From assembly GCA_023231475.1 (NCBI GenBank), contig JALJEE010002164.1, forward strand, positions 1 to 34,471: 34,471 nucleotides of DNA, written 5' to 3'. The translations under genes and the position numbers were made by a program. This document shows, piece by piece, positions 20,682-32,005 of this stretch. The stretch's first letter is position 1, and each line of letters begins with the position of its first letter. Under the pieces are notes generated by a model. That model saw only the letters and a program-made list of their open reading frames with translations. It was not told where the DNA came from and did no database searches. Source of the stretch: Seison nebaliae (Eukaryota > Rotifera > Pararotatoria > Seisonacea > Seisonidae).

Positions 20682-22136
20682 CTGCTGGATCACAAAAATG
20701 TTTGGTGATTTTTTTTTAGTGAAAGAAAAAAAAAATTTTTTTTTGTTTCAATTCAGATGACAGATCTTTTTATCAAATGAGAACTTGACATATCAGAGGG
20801 AAATAAAGAGGAAAAAATAAAAGGAAAATTTTTTGGAGGAAACAAGTTGAAGAAGAAATTCACTAAAATCTTTTATCCATTATGACTGGTAAGAGCATTA
20901 ATTAATTTCCAGAATAAGACAAGAATTTCCATTTGAAATAATCTAATTAACTTTTAATGAATATCTTCTCTTTTCCCTAATTCATCTTCACTTCATTCAA
21001 CTTTATCGTGCGAGACTCGAAGTGAACAGAACTGAACATTACGTAAGAAAAATTAAAGAAGAAATGACGAGAAAAGAATTGGGAAATGAAATTATCGAAA
21101 TGAGAATTATTTAACTAAAGAAAAATAAATGGTATTTTTTTTTTGAAAAAGGAGTATAAGAAATGTAGTGAGAATACACGAACCAAAAAATAACATCTCT
21201 TGTAGAATTATCATCAAATTATGAACAAATTGACAATAAATTCAATTGACGGATCCAATCATTTTAATAGACTTAATATTTGAATTATTCATTCTTCCAA
21301 ATGAATCGACTAAGACACAAACGAGACATATTAGAAATTTAATTGAGAAAATATTTTAAATAATAAGAATAATTATTTATTCGTTCCCCTATAAATAGAA
21401 GGAGTTTCTTTTTTTCTAAATAAAATTCATTTTTTCTGTTCGTACACAGATTATGTGAGTGAGAAGAATCGGCGTAATAGTTATAAGAGAATAGCAGAGG
21501 AAAGTAGAAGAAAAACTGTTTTTACCATATCTTCATCCCCCACCCCCCCACTCCACAGTTACACACACATACACACACACATACAAATATACATATACGT
21601 ACACGTAAGAATGTGCGAAGGGGGAGGAGAATAGTTTGCGATGATTCTTTTCAACTGTTTTTCATTCGTCCATTCTTTTCATTATCTGTCTTACACAACA
21701 TACACTCCTTTATAAATAAGTAGTCGAACATAAAACTTTATTATATTTATTTTCATTTTCATCGAAATCTTTTTTTCGTTTTAGCTGTCAATTAGAATTA
21801 GAGAAGTGTATGGAAAGTAAATTAATTTTTGAATTCAATCAAAATTTTCTATTTTTAATTTGATTCTTAAAAAAATATTAAATTATATTTTAATCAATTT
21901 CTAACGTACTTTTCGATAAATTTTCTCGAATAGAATTTCTTTCTAAGAAATCCTTATTTAACTTTTTTTTTGTTGGGCACATTGTGTAGATTTCGTTTCA
22001 TTCATAGATTCGTAAAACGAACTGAACCATTCTTCGAAAACATTACTATTCGTTGTGAATAGCCATCAAGAAAAAATTCGAATCTCATTTAAAACGATTA
22101 TTCAAAATTGGTAATCGATTTTCACACTCTTCAAAA
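20682..22136. other. 1.45-kb divergent intergenic region with a CA-rich microsatellite
   Basis: Lies between two divergent starts. It holds poly-A/T runs near 20710-20745 and 21136 and a CA/TA-rich microsatellite at about 21559-21606 (ACACACACATACACACACAC then TACA repeats) preceded by a C-run. GC-containing patches near 21010-21060 may be promoter elements. I see no convincing exon. Confidence 0.6.
21559..21606 (+). repeat. Imperfect (CA)n/(TACA)n microsatellite
   Basis: Short alternating purine-pyrimidine run: ACACACACATACACACACAC followed by ATACAAATATACATATACGT. It sits about 550 bp upstream of the O-GlcNAcase start and has no coding potential. Confidence 0.85.
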
Positions 22137-25100
22137 ATGAACGAAACGGACGACGAGAACTTGGTGGAGAAAGAGAAATTGATAAGTGGAGTATGTGAAG
22201 GTTTTTATGGACGTCCATGGAACAGTATTCAAAGGAAGAAATTATTCGAAATGATGAAAGATTTCCAGATGAACACATATCTCTACGCTCCCAAAGATGA
22301 CAATAAACATCGAGCAGCGTGGCGTGATCTCTACACGAACGAGGAGACATTGGCATTGCGTTGTCTCATCGATCAATGTCGAGATGGAAATAAAGTGCAA
22401 TTCGTATATGCTATTTCTCCAGGATTAGACATCTTATATTCCAGTATGGATGATTTGACGACATTAACAAAAAAGTTACAACAAGTCGCTTCATGTGGAT
22501 GTGAATCATTTGCCATTCTATTCGATGATATCGAAAACGAATTACAACCACAAGATAAAGTGAAATATTCGTCTTTTGCACATGCACAATCTTATGTCAC
22601 GAATTATTTATATGAACAATTGAACAAACCGAAATTATTCTTTTTCTGTCCTACCGAATATTGTGGGAGTCGAGCATTGCCAGATATTAAACGTTCACAA
22701 TATCTCAATACCATCGGAAGTGAATTAGATAAGAATATAAAAATATTTTGGACGGGCGATAAAGTCATTTCAAAAGTAATCTCACTCAAACATATCAAAT
22801 TAGTGAGAGAAGTTCTCCAACGGAAACCGCTCATTTGGGACAATTTACATGCGAATGATTATGATCAACGACGTGTTTATTTTGGACCTTATAAAGGTCG
22901 ACCAACTTCATTATTATCGGAAATTAGTGGAGTACTTACTAATCCGAATTGTGAATTCTCTTTGAATTTCATCGCTTTCCACACATTGGCCTATTGGATT
23001 AACAATGGGAATAAATTGAGAGAAGAGAAATTGAAGGATGAACAAATCTACGAAAAAATGATCAATTGTGCAGCAAAAGATTGGTTGAATGATATCAATC
23101 GTCTTGAGGATTGTTCCGTCGATTCATATTATGCGAAACCGTTGACATTCCAATTCACTCAACAATGTCCTCTATTCTCCGGATTCATGAACGAGTCTTT
23201 CTCCTTGACAGGAAATGGATCACAACAAAATGGAAAACCAGATGAGAAAATGATGAATGATGATGATGCAATGTCCGTCGATGATACAACTTATGTCAAT
23301 TTAACTGAAGAACAAGTTTTCCTTCTGATAGACATCTTTCATCTTCCGTTCGATTACGGTATGCATTCTTTACAAGTCATTCGACGATTATTTGAAATTC
23401 GACAGGAAACTAGCAAAGTTTAATTTAAATATTAATTATTTATTAATTTATTATTTATTTATTAATTATTTGTATAGGAGAAAATTACTTCATTACAATT
23501 CCTTAAAGCATTTCATGAGAAGATAAAGAATTTAACTAACGACATTATTCGAGTGAGGAATCGATCGGTGATATTCGATTTATATTCATACATCTGGGAA
23601 TTATATGGGACCTGTCGACAAACTGTTCTCTGGAGCGAATGGATCTGTTAGTCATCTTAAAATTCTTTTGATGTTTATCTCTTCTCGAATTTCCCGACGT
23701 TCCAATAAGGAATCTGATGATTCCGACTGACGGAAGGGGGAACGGTTGACAGATGAAATTGAAGGAAATTGTTCGCAATTTCTCTTTTAAAAGTTTTGAT
23801 TGTGCTTCACTTCCAAGTGGAGGATGAATGCAAGGTGACTAGTCGAATGTCGAATAAAAAGTTGAAGAAATTTGTTAATAGATTTTCTTGTCTATTTTCA
23901 TTTTGTGCCCAATCTTCAAACAGTTCTTATCGAGTTATCCATCAACTTATCATTGACACTAATTTCATTGCCTTCTATTATGATCTTATTTAATTATCTC
24001 CCTCACTTGTAAACAAAACTTTCATCCAATTTTTAATTCTAATTATCTAATCTCTTTCTCAATTACTTTATACCTCTCTTTATAGATTCGAATGAATTCT
24101 TTTTATCTTCATCTCAATATCGTCTGATTAATACCGGTGTCAATTGGTTCACCGAAGGTTATTTAGACATCTTCCTCAGTGGTGATGAAGAGCCATGGTA
24201 TTTCCGTGGTGGACTGATTGGTGAAATGCAACGAATGTTACCGATGGATTCATTTCAAGATTTGTTGATAAATAAAGTTCCCGTACCACCTACAACTGTT
24301 GGAAATGTAATTATAAGACCATTAATCGGTGAGAAATATGGGGATTATAGAGAAAAAGTAAAAATGCTTTTCTTCGACGAATATGGATCGATTGCTGATA
24401 ATGTGAAAGAAGAATTATTTCAACTTGAAATTGAAGAGATGATGTCGAATGAAAATTACAGGAAACATTCATTCGTCATTGTACGTGAAATGAACGAGGG
24501 AAATTTACGAGAAGATGAAAATGAAGAAGTCATCGCTGCCATTGTAGCACATCCCAATTTGATGGTATATGCTCAACATATTCAACGTGTTAAATTGCCA
24601 CAATTGAAAGAAAAATTCATTTCGTCATTTTGTTCCGAAGACTCCGAGAAGGAAATTGAAGAGATTATCACCAAATCTTTATCGTCCATGATTGAAGCGG
24701 TGATCGATGTCGAATCGGATATGATGGAAGATGACGCTATGATTATTGATAATGTCGACGATGTGACAGATAATCAAATTGACAAATTATTGAAAAGTTA
24801 TCACAAAATCGATTTCGATAAAATTTCCGATAATTTTCATGAGAAAGAAGACGACGAAGAAATGAAGGAAAAAGATTTCTATTCAACGATTTGTAATCTG
24901 AACAACAATCTAGAGAAATGGAACGATTTGGATAATCTTTTCACAAAAGAGAAAACAATCGATAATGACCAGATTACCAATAAAGACGATGATAATGATA
25001 ATGATGATGATGATGATCATTCAATTGAATTGAAATTGGAAATTAAACAATCGTCATTAGAAGATTATTTATTTAATTTTATTCCCAATTTCGAAGAGAT

Positions 25101-25980
25101 GACGAATAATGAAATTTATTCTAGTTTTCTCCCGTCCACTAATAATCGTCAACCCAATTTTAATAATTTCGATTTTCCGCCACCTCCAATTCTCTTACCT
25201 CCAACAAAACCATCGTCAAATGATCAATTGACGATTCAAGAGCCGATTCTGTTACCGAGTCAATTACAAACACAATCGGATGATGAAACGAGTCGTTTAA
25301 TCAGAAGTCATTTAATAAATGATGAATCGAAAGGAGAGAAAAAGAAACGAATTCGATCTAATTCCACATCTAAATCTACAAATAGACGAACATCTCAATC
25401 ATCCACTTCATCATTAACATCCACATGTTCCTCAACTGAATCTCTCTCATCTACTGGAAATGAGAAAGTTGACGAGAAAATTCGAGATAATTCCATTGAA
25501 CAATCCTCATGTATTTTAGATGATATTTCTCTCAAGTCATCAAATGAAATGAAAATCGATGTGAATTTGATGAATTATGACGATATTTTACAGGAATCTA
25601 TCGGATATGTCCGTCTTATTTTGAAAGGAAAAGATGATAGTTTCAAAAATTTTATTCCAGTGCACGATATTAAAGCGATGCTCGCCTCTTGTATGATGAC
25701 GTTGAAAGTGAAGAATTGTACAAACATCGTCCTTCAACAATCGATGAAAACGAATCCATTAAAACAAATATCATTCCCATTCATTCGTTATGGACAATTT
25801 GATGCTTCATTCACATCATTGAATGATGGAACTCATTCACTTCATTCAGCACTCGGTTTTATTCCCATCGATTCATCCAACGTCCAAAAGAAATTGAGAG
25901 ATCGTCTCCCTAAATTCGTTAATTATGAAGGTCGTTGTGAAGTGGCCGACCAACTTTACTTCTTTTACAAACATTGTTAA
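22137..25980 (+). CDS. OGA: Protein O-GlcNAcase (GH84) with an interrupted C-terminal pseudo-acetyltransferase domain
   Basis: Removes O-GlcNAc from Ser/Thr of nuclear and cytosolic proteins. Exons 22137-23417, 23478-23646 and 24086-25980 give 1114 residues. The GH84 domain begins at SGVCEGFYGRPWN (17-29); the catalytic Asp pair is Asp130-Asp131 in LFDDIENE. Also present are SSFAHAQSYVTN, FCPTEYCGS, WTGDKVISK, WDNLHANDYDQRRVYFGPYK and GVLTNPNCEF. The stalk follows (LIDIFHLPFDYG; YSYIWEL). It ends with EEPWYFRGGLIGEMQRMLPM and a pseudo-HAT domain. That domain is split: its first half ends near residue 650, about 300 residues of acidic, Asp/Asn- and Ser/Thr-rich sequence follow, and it resumes near YVRLILKGKDD...DIKAMLASCMMTL...HSALGFIPI. 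The second intron is 439 nt, long for this locus. It is about 200 residues longer than human OGA. Confidence 0.96.
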
Positions 25981-26432
25981 ATAAAGAGAAATTTATTCTT
26001 CTTTCCAATCGAAAGAAAAAGATTTCCAAATAAATTCAATTTATTTCTTTCACATTCAATTATTTTCGAAAAACACAATTGCATTTCTTTTTCAGACAAA
26101 TCTCATCAATTATTCTCACTCTTCTTAATAAGTTGAGTCTAATTCATTATACAATAGATTCATAATATTCATCTTATATGTGAGATATACTTCTTTTTTG
26201 AGAACTAATAGAAATAAATTATTCGTTTTGAATGAAGACATTTTTAATCTTTCTAACTAATGTAAGTAGGAAAAAATTATAATATTATTCTAATCTTGTA
26301 AGGTTATCGATTATCTTCTTCTAATCGATTATTATATATTATTTAATTTAATTTTTAAATGAAACGATTTATTGTGAGATTTGAATGGGAAATATTGAAG
26401 AGAAATCGGTTTGTTATTCTTTCAAATCAAAT
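25981..26432. other. Intergenic, convergent 3' ends of OGA and GST
   Basis: AT-rich convergent spacer of about 450 bp. It includes AATAAA-type sites soon after the OGA stop (the stop itself is followed by ATAAAG) and a C-poor patch with ATCGATTA repeats near 26306-26336. No open frame or RNA structure stands out. Confidence 0.6.
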
Positions 26433-27228
26433 TCAGACAATTGTATGTTTTCGGTTTTTAAAATAGTTCTCCAATTTCGTATGTTTCGATATTCGTTTGA
26501 CGAACTTCTTTAACTTGTTATGATTCTCCAACGTATTGGGAATAACATTTTCCAGAGTTTGCAATTTGTCAAAGACGTACAGATCAGCTAAAGAAATCTT
26601 CAAAATTGTTAAAGTGAAGAAATATAAAATTAAATAAAATTTAGACTTCATTTCCCACGAAATATTCTTTTCCATCTCGATTCAATGTCAACAATGATTC
26701 CAAAACCTGAAGTCCTGGTTTTACCACCAATTCATGATATTGAGCTACCATTTGTCTCTATTTTAAATGAAATGTAGAAGATGAATGTAATTAATGTCAT
26801 TGAAAAGGGAACTGTATATGGTGCGTCTTTTTGAGAAAGGACGAGATATGGGAGATTTTGTGCTTCAAACGGATTAACAATATCGTTTACTGTGTCCATT
26901 ATTTTATCGATATTATATTCATCTTCTTCATTTTCCCCATAGAAACCGAACTTCTTCGCCAAATATCTGGCGATGGCATTCGATTGTAATAGAGTTCCTT
27001 TCCCTTGCACTTCCAGAATGGGCAACATTCCCTGAGGTGTACCTAAAACATTTAATATCGGAATTAATTTCATAGAATGTTTCCATTGGAAAAGAAACTT
27101 TTCTTCATTGACTTCCATTGATCAGTTGTAATTCTGACATCATCGAATTTCTTGCCAGCAACGACGAACAGAAGACGAATGGGTTCTGCACGTGCTCTAG
27201 TGTCAAAATAAGTTAATTTGTATTTCAT
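26433..27228 (-). CDS. Glutathione S-transferase, sigma-like
   Basis: Cytosolic GST. Exons on the minus strand: 27228-27099, 27042-26813, 26757-26647 and 26597-26433, giving 211 residues, a normal length. The N-terminal thioredoxin-like domain starts MKYKLTYFDTRARAEPIRLL, with the catalytic Tyr at residue 7 or so (LTYF) and the sigma/mu-type ARAEPIR. The glutathione-site block is TPQGMLPILEVQGKGTLLQS + NAIARYLAKKFG. The all-alpha domain carries VNDIVNPFEA, EYFVGNE and ISLADLYVFDKL, then an ordinary end helix. Intron donors are GTTTCT, GTTCCC and GTCTAA, the last being the only non-GTT donor among the genes anchored by homology. Sigma class includes haematopoietic-type prostaglandin D synthases in animals, but substrate use cannot be read here. 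Confidence 0.92.
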
Positions 27229-28179
27229 GGTTCGGAGTGAAATATCTGCCGATCACTTTCAACTTATGACGTGAGGAGCTGACACACAAGGGGGAAAATG
27301 AGGCAAATAAAGAGAAGATATCAAATATTTTAAGTGAGAATGATTCGCATCATTTCCTTCGTTGTCACTCGACGATTGAGATTATCAAACACGACGATGA
27401 TATGCATCAACAACTCACATCGAATCATTAAAATATTTTATTTGCCATTATTTTCTCTTATACATCTCTGCTACTCGATTCTCGAATAGATTTTTAAATC
27501 AATCTCATAAATTTAGTTCTACACATGACCACTTATTGTCGTTGGTAATAAACTAAAATTTCCGACTTATACTACAACTTCAAATCATAACATTCATTTA
27601 ATTGTGACTTGATGATTTTAATAATTTCTAATTTTTCCAAATTTTTTAAATTTTGTTTATTAATCGAAGAATTATTATTAATTTTTACTATTAATTCATC
27701 TTAAATCAATATTACAATTTATCGTAATTTGAGGACCACCCACTTATTCTATATATTATTCTAACTTATGAAATTAAGAATTGTTAATTATTATAAATAT
27801 TGAAAGTACTCTTGCTACTTATCTAATATCTACTTAAGAGGAAATTTTTGAAAAGTTCATTGAATGTTAACATAAATTTATTGTATAAATTAATAATAAA
27901 TTGAGAACAACCTTCGGATTGTTTAATGAAATAAATTAGAAAACTTAAGGATTTATTTACAAGTTAAAATACGAACTTTCCCCAATAAATATTATTGGAA
28001 CATTAACGGTCCAATAAGTAAGATCATTAACAACTCACCATCAATTAAAATGGGAAAATGTTAAAATAATAATATCTTCTCTAAATCGATTGAGAATATG
28101 TGAAATTAATGTGATTTACTATTAGAAAGTGATCATCATAAAATTATCTGTTCATCCATTCTTGCCCATGGGAATAATT
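27229..28179. other. Intergenic, GST 5' flank
   Basis: 950 bp, AT-rich, with a less AT-rich first 200 bp next to the GST start. This includes a TGACGTGAGGAGCTGAC patch at about 27267-27283, where TGACGT resembles a CRE-type site (inference from motif alone). The rest is simple AT sequence without coding character. Confidence 0.5.
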
Positions 28180-28962
28180 TCAAACATTTTTAGTAGATAC
28201 AAAATTTGAGCAGGGATATTCTTTGAGGAGACGTTGTTGTACGATACTCTCAATCATTGACGCTATCGACTGATGTTCATCAGGTTTCGGCATAAAACTC
28301 GTCGTTTGTTTCTCCGTCAACATTCGATGATTTTTCTCATTAATGAAATAACAAGTAATCTTTCCAAGACAAATATTCTCATTCGAATCTTTCGACATCT
28401 TCGGCTTCTTTTTCTCTTGTTTCGACTTCTTATCAATCAAATCTTTCAAACTGTTAAATTTCGCCAAATTAATCTGAGATCGAAAATCACTGAAACATCG
28501 ACTTCGTCGATCAATATTCTCATTATTTTCAATCAATTCCTTTCCATCATTTTCATCCACATATTTTTTACACTTATGAACATGATGACGAGATGGTTTA
28601 TCTCGCAATTTTTTCGTTTCTTCTTCCTCGTCACTGCTGGTAATGGATTTCTTCAAAACTCTTTCCCTTAATTTAAATTGACGAGGAGTTGAAGTTGTCG
28701 ATGATTTGGTGATACCAGTGGTAGTAGTCGTTGTACTCGTGGTACTTGTTATTGGTGATGATTCACTAACCGGTTTTTTCGACGGTGGATTTGTTCGTCG
28801 ATAATCGATTAATCGAGTGTCTTTTCTTCGTTCGGCGTTCTCTAATTTTTTTATTCGTTTTTTCATATCCATCAAATTCTCATCGTCGTCATAATCATCG
28901 GAATGTGAATGATCTTGTTCACTTGATAACCGTTTATGGGGATTAGCTTTTTGACGAACCAT
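28180..28962 (-). CDS. Unrecognised Lys/Ser/Thr-rich protein
   Basis: Not recognised. One open frame; from ATG 28962 (MVRQKANPHKRLSSEQDHSH) it is 260 residues. The frame is open about 20 codons further up but has no other ATG there, so this start is the simplest. An acidic HSHSDDYDDDENL stretch leads into a short helical Lys/Glu segment (MDMKKRIKKLENAERRKDTR), then Ser/Thr-rich low complexity with a TSTTSTTTTTTG run, basic linker, DEEEE patch and a more ordered C terminus (KITCYFINEKNHRMLTEKQT; SIASMIESIVQQRLLKEYPC). KITCYFINEK faintly recalls the first strand of DIX domains, but the rest of that domain is not visible, so I do not assign it. Probably an intrinsically disordered nuclear or scaffold protein (inference). 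Confidence 0.6.
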   Translation of the reverse strand: MVRQKANPHKRLSSEQDHSHSDDYDDDENLMDMKKRIKKLENAERRKDTRLIDYRRTNPPSKKPVSESSPITSTTSTTTTTTGITKSSTTSTPRQFKLRERVLKKSITSSDEEEETKKLRDKPSRHHVHKCKKYVDENDGKELIENNENIDRRSRCFSDFRSQINLAKFNSLKDLIDKKSKQEKKKPKMSKDSNENICLGKITCYFINEKNHRMLTEKQTTSFMPKPDEHQSIASMIESIVQQRLLKEYPCSNFVSTKNV

Positions 28963-29710
28963 TTCATGGGATTCGTTTAATATTGACTTTTCCAGATTTA
29001 AAATAAAACTAATTAAGTTCAAATTATTTTTGAGCAGATTTCATTAATCTGATGATGAAAACACATCTAAAAGGAAATGAATTCGTATAGAATGAATAAA
29101 TTGAGAAAAATATATAATAAATTTGTCTTTTAAGAATCTATTTTGATTCTGACAAACTCCGGTACGATATGACAGGTAAAAAAGGAGAAATTAAAGACAA
29201 ATAATTGTGTTGGATGAAAAAATGAGGAAAAAATCGAATAAATAATTTTATTTCTTTTCAAGTTAAATGTCAATAATATATTCGTGTGTGGACTACATCT
29301 GTTAATTATTAAAATAGAAATTTAAGAATTAGTAACTACTACTTTTATCTTATACACTTCCACACCACCGAACACTCAAGGAAATTTCCCGACAGATTCA
29401 CATACATTACATTCCTGTTTTTCCTCAATTATATTATCTTCCTCGTAAATTCGTTAAGAAGTCATATCGAATAGAAAGAAGCAAGTGCGAAACTGTAATT
29501 AATAAATTGCTTAATTCCTCTCATTATTCATCTGATATATTTTGAATTCGTCTAAATACAAAGAAAGTATGGTTGTGAAACGGTTTGGTTGAAATGCAAC
29601 TGTTTGAAAATTGGTTGTTCGTTCTAACTGACTAGTAAGTTACAAGAAAGAAATGACGAAGAATTTGGTAATGTAAATGAAATAAAGTTAAACAATAATA
29701 TTTCTTATAA
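28963..29710. other. Intergenic, no gene seen
   Basis: About 750 bp of AT-rich sequence with no long frame. A GC-richer patch, GACAAACTCCGGTACGATAT, lies near 29152 and is the only distinctive stretch. Confidence 0.5.
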
Positions 29711-29979
29711 TCATCGATATGATGTTGTTGCATCTAGGAAGTGAACATTTTGTGAAGAAAGAGATAAATAGAAGAAATTGAAAAATTAATTAAAATTAAT
29801 TCACCTTCATAAAAATAATTGGAAGGGATAAGGAAGCACATATCTCCTCCACAAACTTCGCCAATACAACAGAATTTGGAGAAATTAATAATTTTAAATA
29901 AGAAAGAAAAATGACGATTTTGACGGACTGGATAAAAAAAAGGAAAAATAAAAAGAAGTAGAAGGAGAATGTATGTCAT
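29711..29979 (-). CDS. Candidate small secreted Cys-rich peptide (two exons)
   Basis: Exon 29979-29805 and exon 29733-29711 join in frame across a 71-nt GTGAAT...CCTAG intron into a 65-residue product. It begins MTYILLLLLFIFPFFYPVRQ, a strong signal-peptide-like start, followed by a basic stretch (RQNR) and then FCCIGEVCGGDMCF, four cysteines within 12 residues, and ends YEDATTSYR. The pattern CC-X4-C-X3-C is like short disulfide-stabilised secreted peptides or neuropeptide precursors, but I recognise no family. Risks: it lies in AT-rich DNA where a hydrophobic Leu/Phe start can arise by chance from T-runs, and the intron is not confirmed. It may also be part of a longer gene. Confidence 0.3.
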
Positions 29980-32005
29980 ACAAAAAAAAAAAAGATTGAA
30001 ATAAATATATAAAAAAGAATATTATTGAGAAATAAAAGAATCGAATCGAAATAAATATTCCCCTCTTCTTATTCATAAAAATAATTCGATTATTTCTTTT
30101 TTAAATAAACTTTATTTTTCTTTTAATTTCTTTTACTGTTTCATCCAGTATGACCATCCACCATACGTACGTACATGTATATAGGAGAAATGAGATTATT
30201 TAAAGTTATTCCTCTCATATATTCACATCCATGCACATACACTCCATACAAATGTTATTACTGTTGTTGTTGTTGTTGTTGTTTCGTGAATTTTATAATC
30301 ATTCTTCTACATGTTTATTATTTTATTTGTTGTTAACATTACATTTCGTTCTCCCCTACACAATAATTTTTTTTTGCAATTCTCATATTTTATTTTTAAT
30401 GAAAAATGAAAGAAATTCTTATAAATAAAATTAAGTAAATAACATTAAATTATTGTGCGGCGTCATAAAATATTTGGATAAAAATAATAATAATTAATTT
30501 TCTCGTATTAGTTCTCATATCGAAAACAACAATAAAAAAAAAATAGTGAAAATAACTGATCTATTTCTCCTTTTTTTTTATTACTCCGTCTCCATTTCAG
30601 TAAGATCCTCTTCAATTACAATCGTTCTCTTTCTTTTGTTATGAATTTCTTTTTTCACATTCTTATCAACTTCTCCTTCATTCCTCTAATCATTTCTCTC
30701 CGTCATTCTCTCGGAGAAACCGGAATAAACTACTTCCACAATAATATGTTAAAAAAAATATCTTCTAATTTAAGAGTTTTAGTCAAATTATTTTATCCAA
30801 TTACTTATCTATCAACTCATGATTTCTACATAACAATCCATCATACTAAACATTTCTCAACTCGTTCTTATGCACTGATGAGGAAATGAACAAATTCATG
30901 TTGAATTTTCGAAAGAACTCTGTTAATGAATTAATTATAGTACTATAATCTATCAAGAATTTTTAAAAGATTTTCTCATAAATCTCAATTACATCAGTTT
31001 GGTTGGATGGATGGAAAAGATTAGAAGTTCGATAATTTTATATAAAGATTAAAGAGTGCGTTCGCGAATTGTGTAATTGTTGTAATTCAATTACTATTCA
31101 TATTCAGTAGGAAACCGGATAATTAAAAATATTTCATTTTGATTGATTTTTTGATATATTTAGTTTTATTTTAATAACATATTTCTTTCGAAACATTTTC
31201 CCTTTACACAGTTGTGAGTGGATGTGTATATGTGTAGATCGATAAACAAGTGTATCGTTACGCAGAATTTGTTTAAAGTAAATTTAAATTAATTTTTCTA
31301 ATTTCTTCTGTTTTACTTATTTCGTACGATTTAATATCGATATTCGAATAATAATATTTCTTTATTAACTTATTCGAACATGAATTACAAACAAATGACA
31401 GTTATTCGTTATATTTTAGCTTTTCTCGAATTCCTTCAAGTTTCCATTCCTCAATTATCCTAACGTGGAACTTTTGAACATCAGCATTGAATAAAAAAGA
31501 ATAAACTTAAAATTTACTAATAATTACTAATAATAATAATTTCTTATTAATATTATTTATATGTATCATTAATATTCTTCTACTTGTTATTATTATTATC
31601 TTTTATATATATCGAACGAGAGAGAAATATGAAATTATTTACCGGTTAAAAATTAAATATAATAATTTGACTCACTTTATTTTAGAAAAATGTTGGATAT
31701 TAATAATAGTTAAATAAAATGTGCTCATCACATTATTTTAAGTTGTAGTATTAGTTAGTTAGTTTAATTTCAATTAAACTTCTACATAGAATAAAATAAA
31801 GACAGTATAATTTATTATGTTTAATTATGTGAAGTAACTTATTTAAATAACAAAAAAATTAGATGCTTCCTTTGTAATTTTAATTAAATCAAGAAATTAT
31901 TAATAATAAAATTAATTAAAAAAGAAAGATTTTTTATAAACAACCCGAAATTTTAAATTTTCAGCTGATATTCTTCAATTTCCTTTTCCTTTCATTCATT
32001 CCGTA
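29980..32005. other. 2-kb AT-rich intergenic region with microsatellites
   Basis: Holds a (TTG)n run at about 30258-30282, poly-A/T runs (29981-29992, 30368-30376, 30573-30580) and many ATT/AAT repeats (31500-31620). Open frames here are dominated by Phe, Ile, Leu and Ser from T-rich composition and I do not treat them as genes. A TGTGAGTGGATGTGTATATG patch near 31211 is the only distinct one. It could be the promoter region of the Ig-domain gene. Confidence 0.55.
30258..30282 (+). repeat. (TTG)n microsatellite
   Basis: Eight or so uninterrupted TTG units (CTGTTGTTGTTGTTGTTGTT...). In non-coding DNA. Confidence 0.85.

Noticed and set aside
23545-23993. Small open frames inside the 439-nt OGA intron
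   Set aside because: No homology, no splice support and ordinary AT-rich composition. The intron is long for this locus, but I see nothing definite in it.
30231-30889. Open frames with hydrophobic starts (30231-30428 and 30641-30889)
   Set aside because: They are made of Leu, Phe, Ile and Ser from T-rich and TTG-repeat DNA, without splice partners or recognisable motifs.
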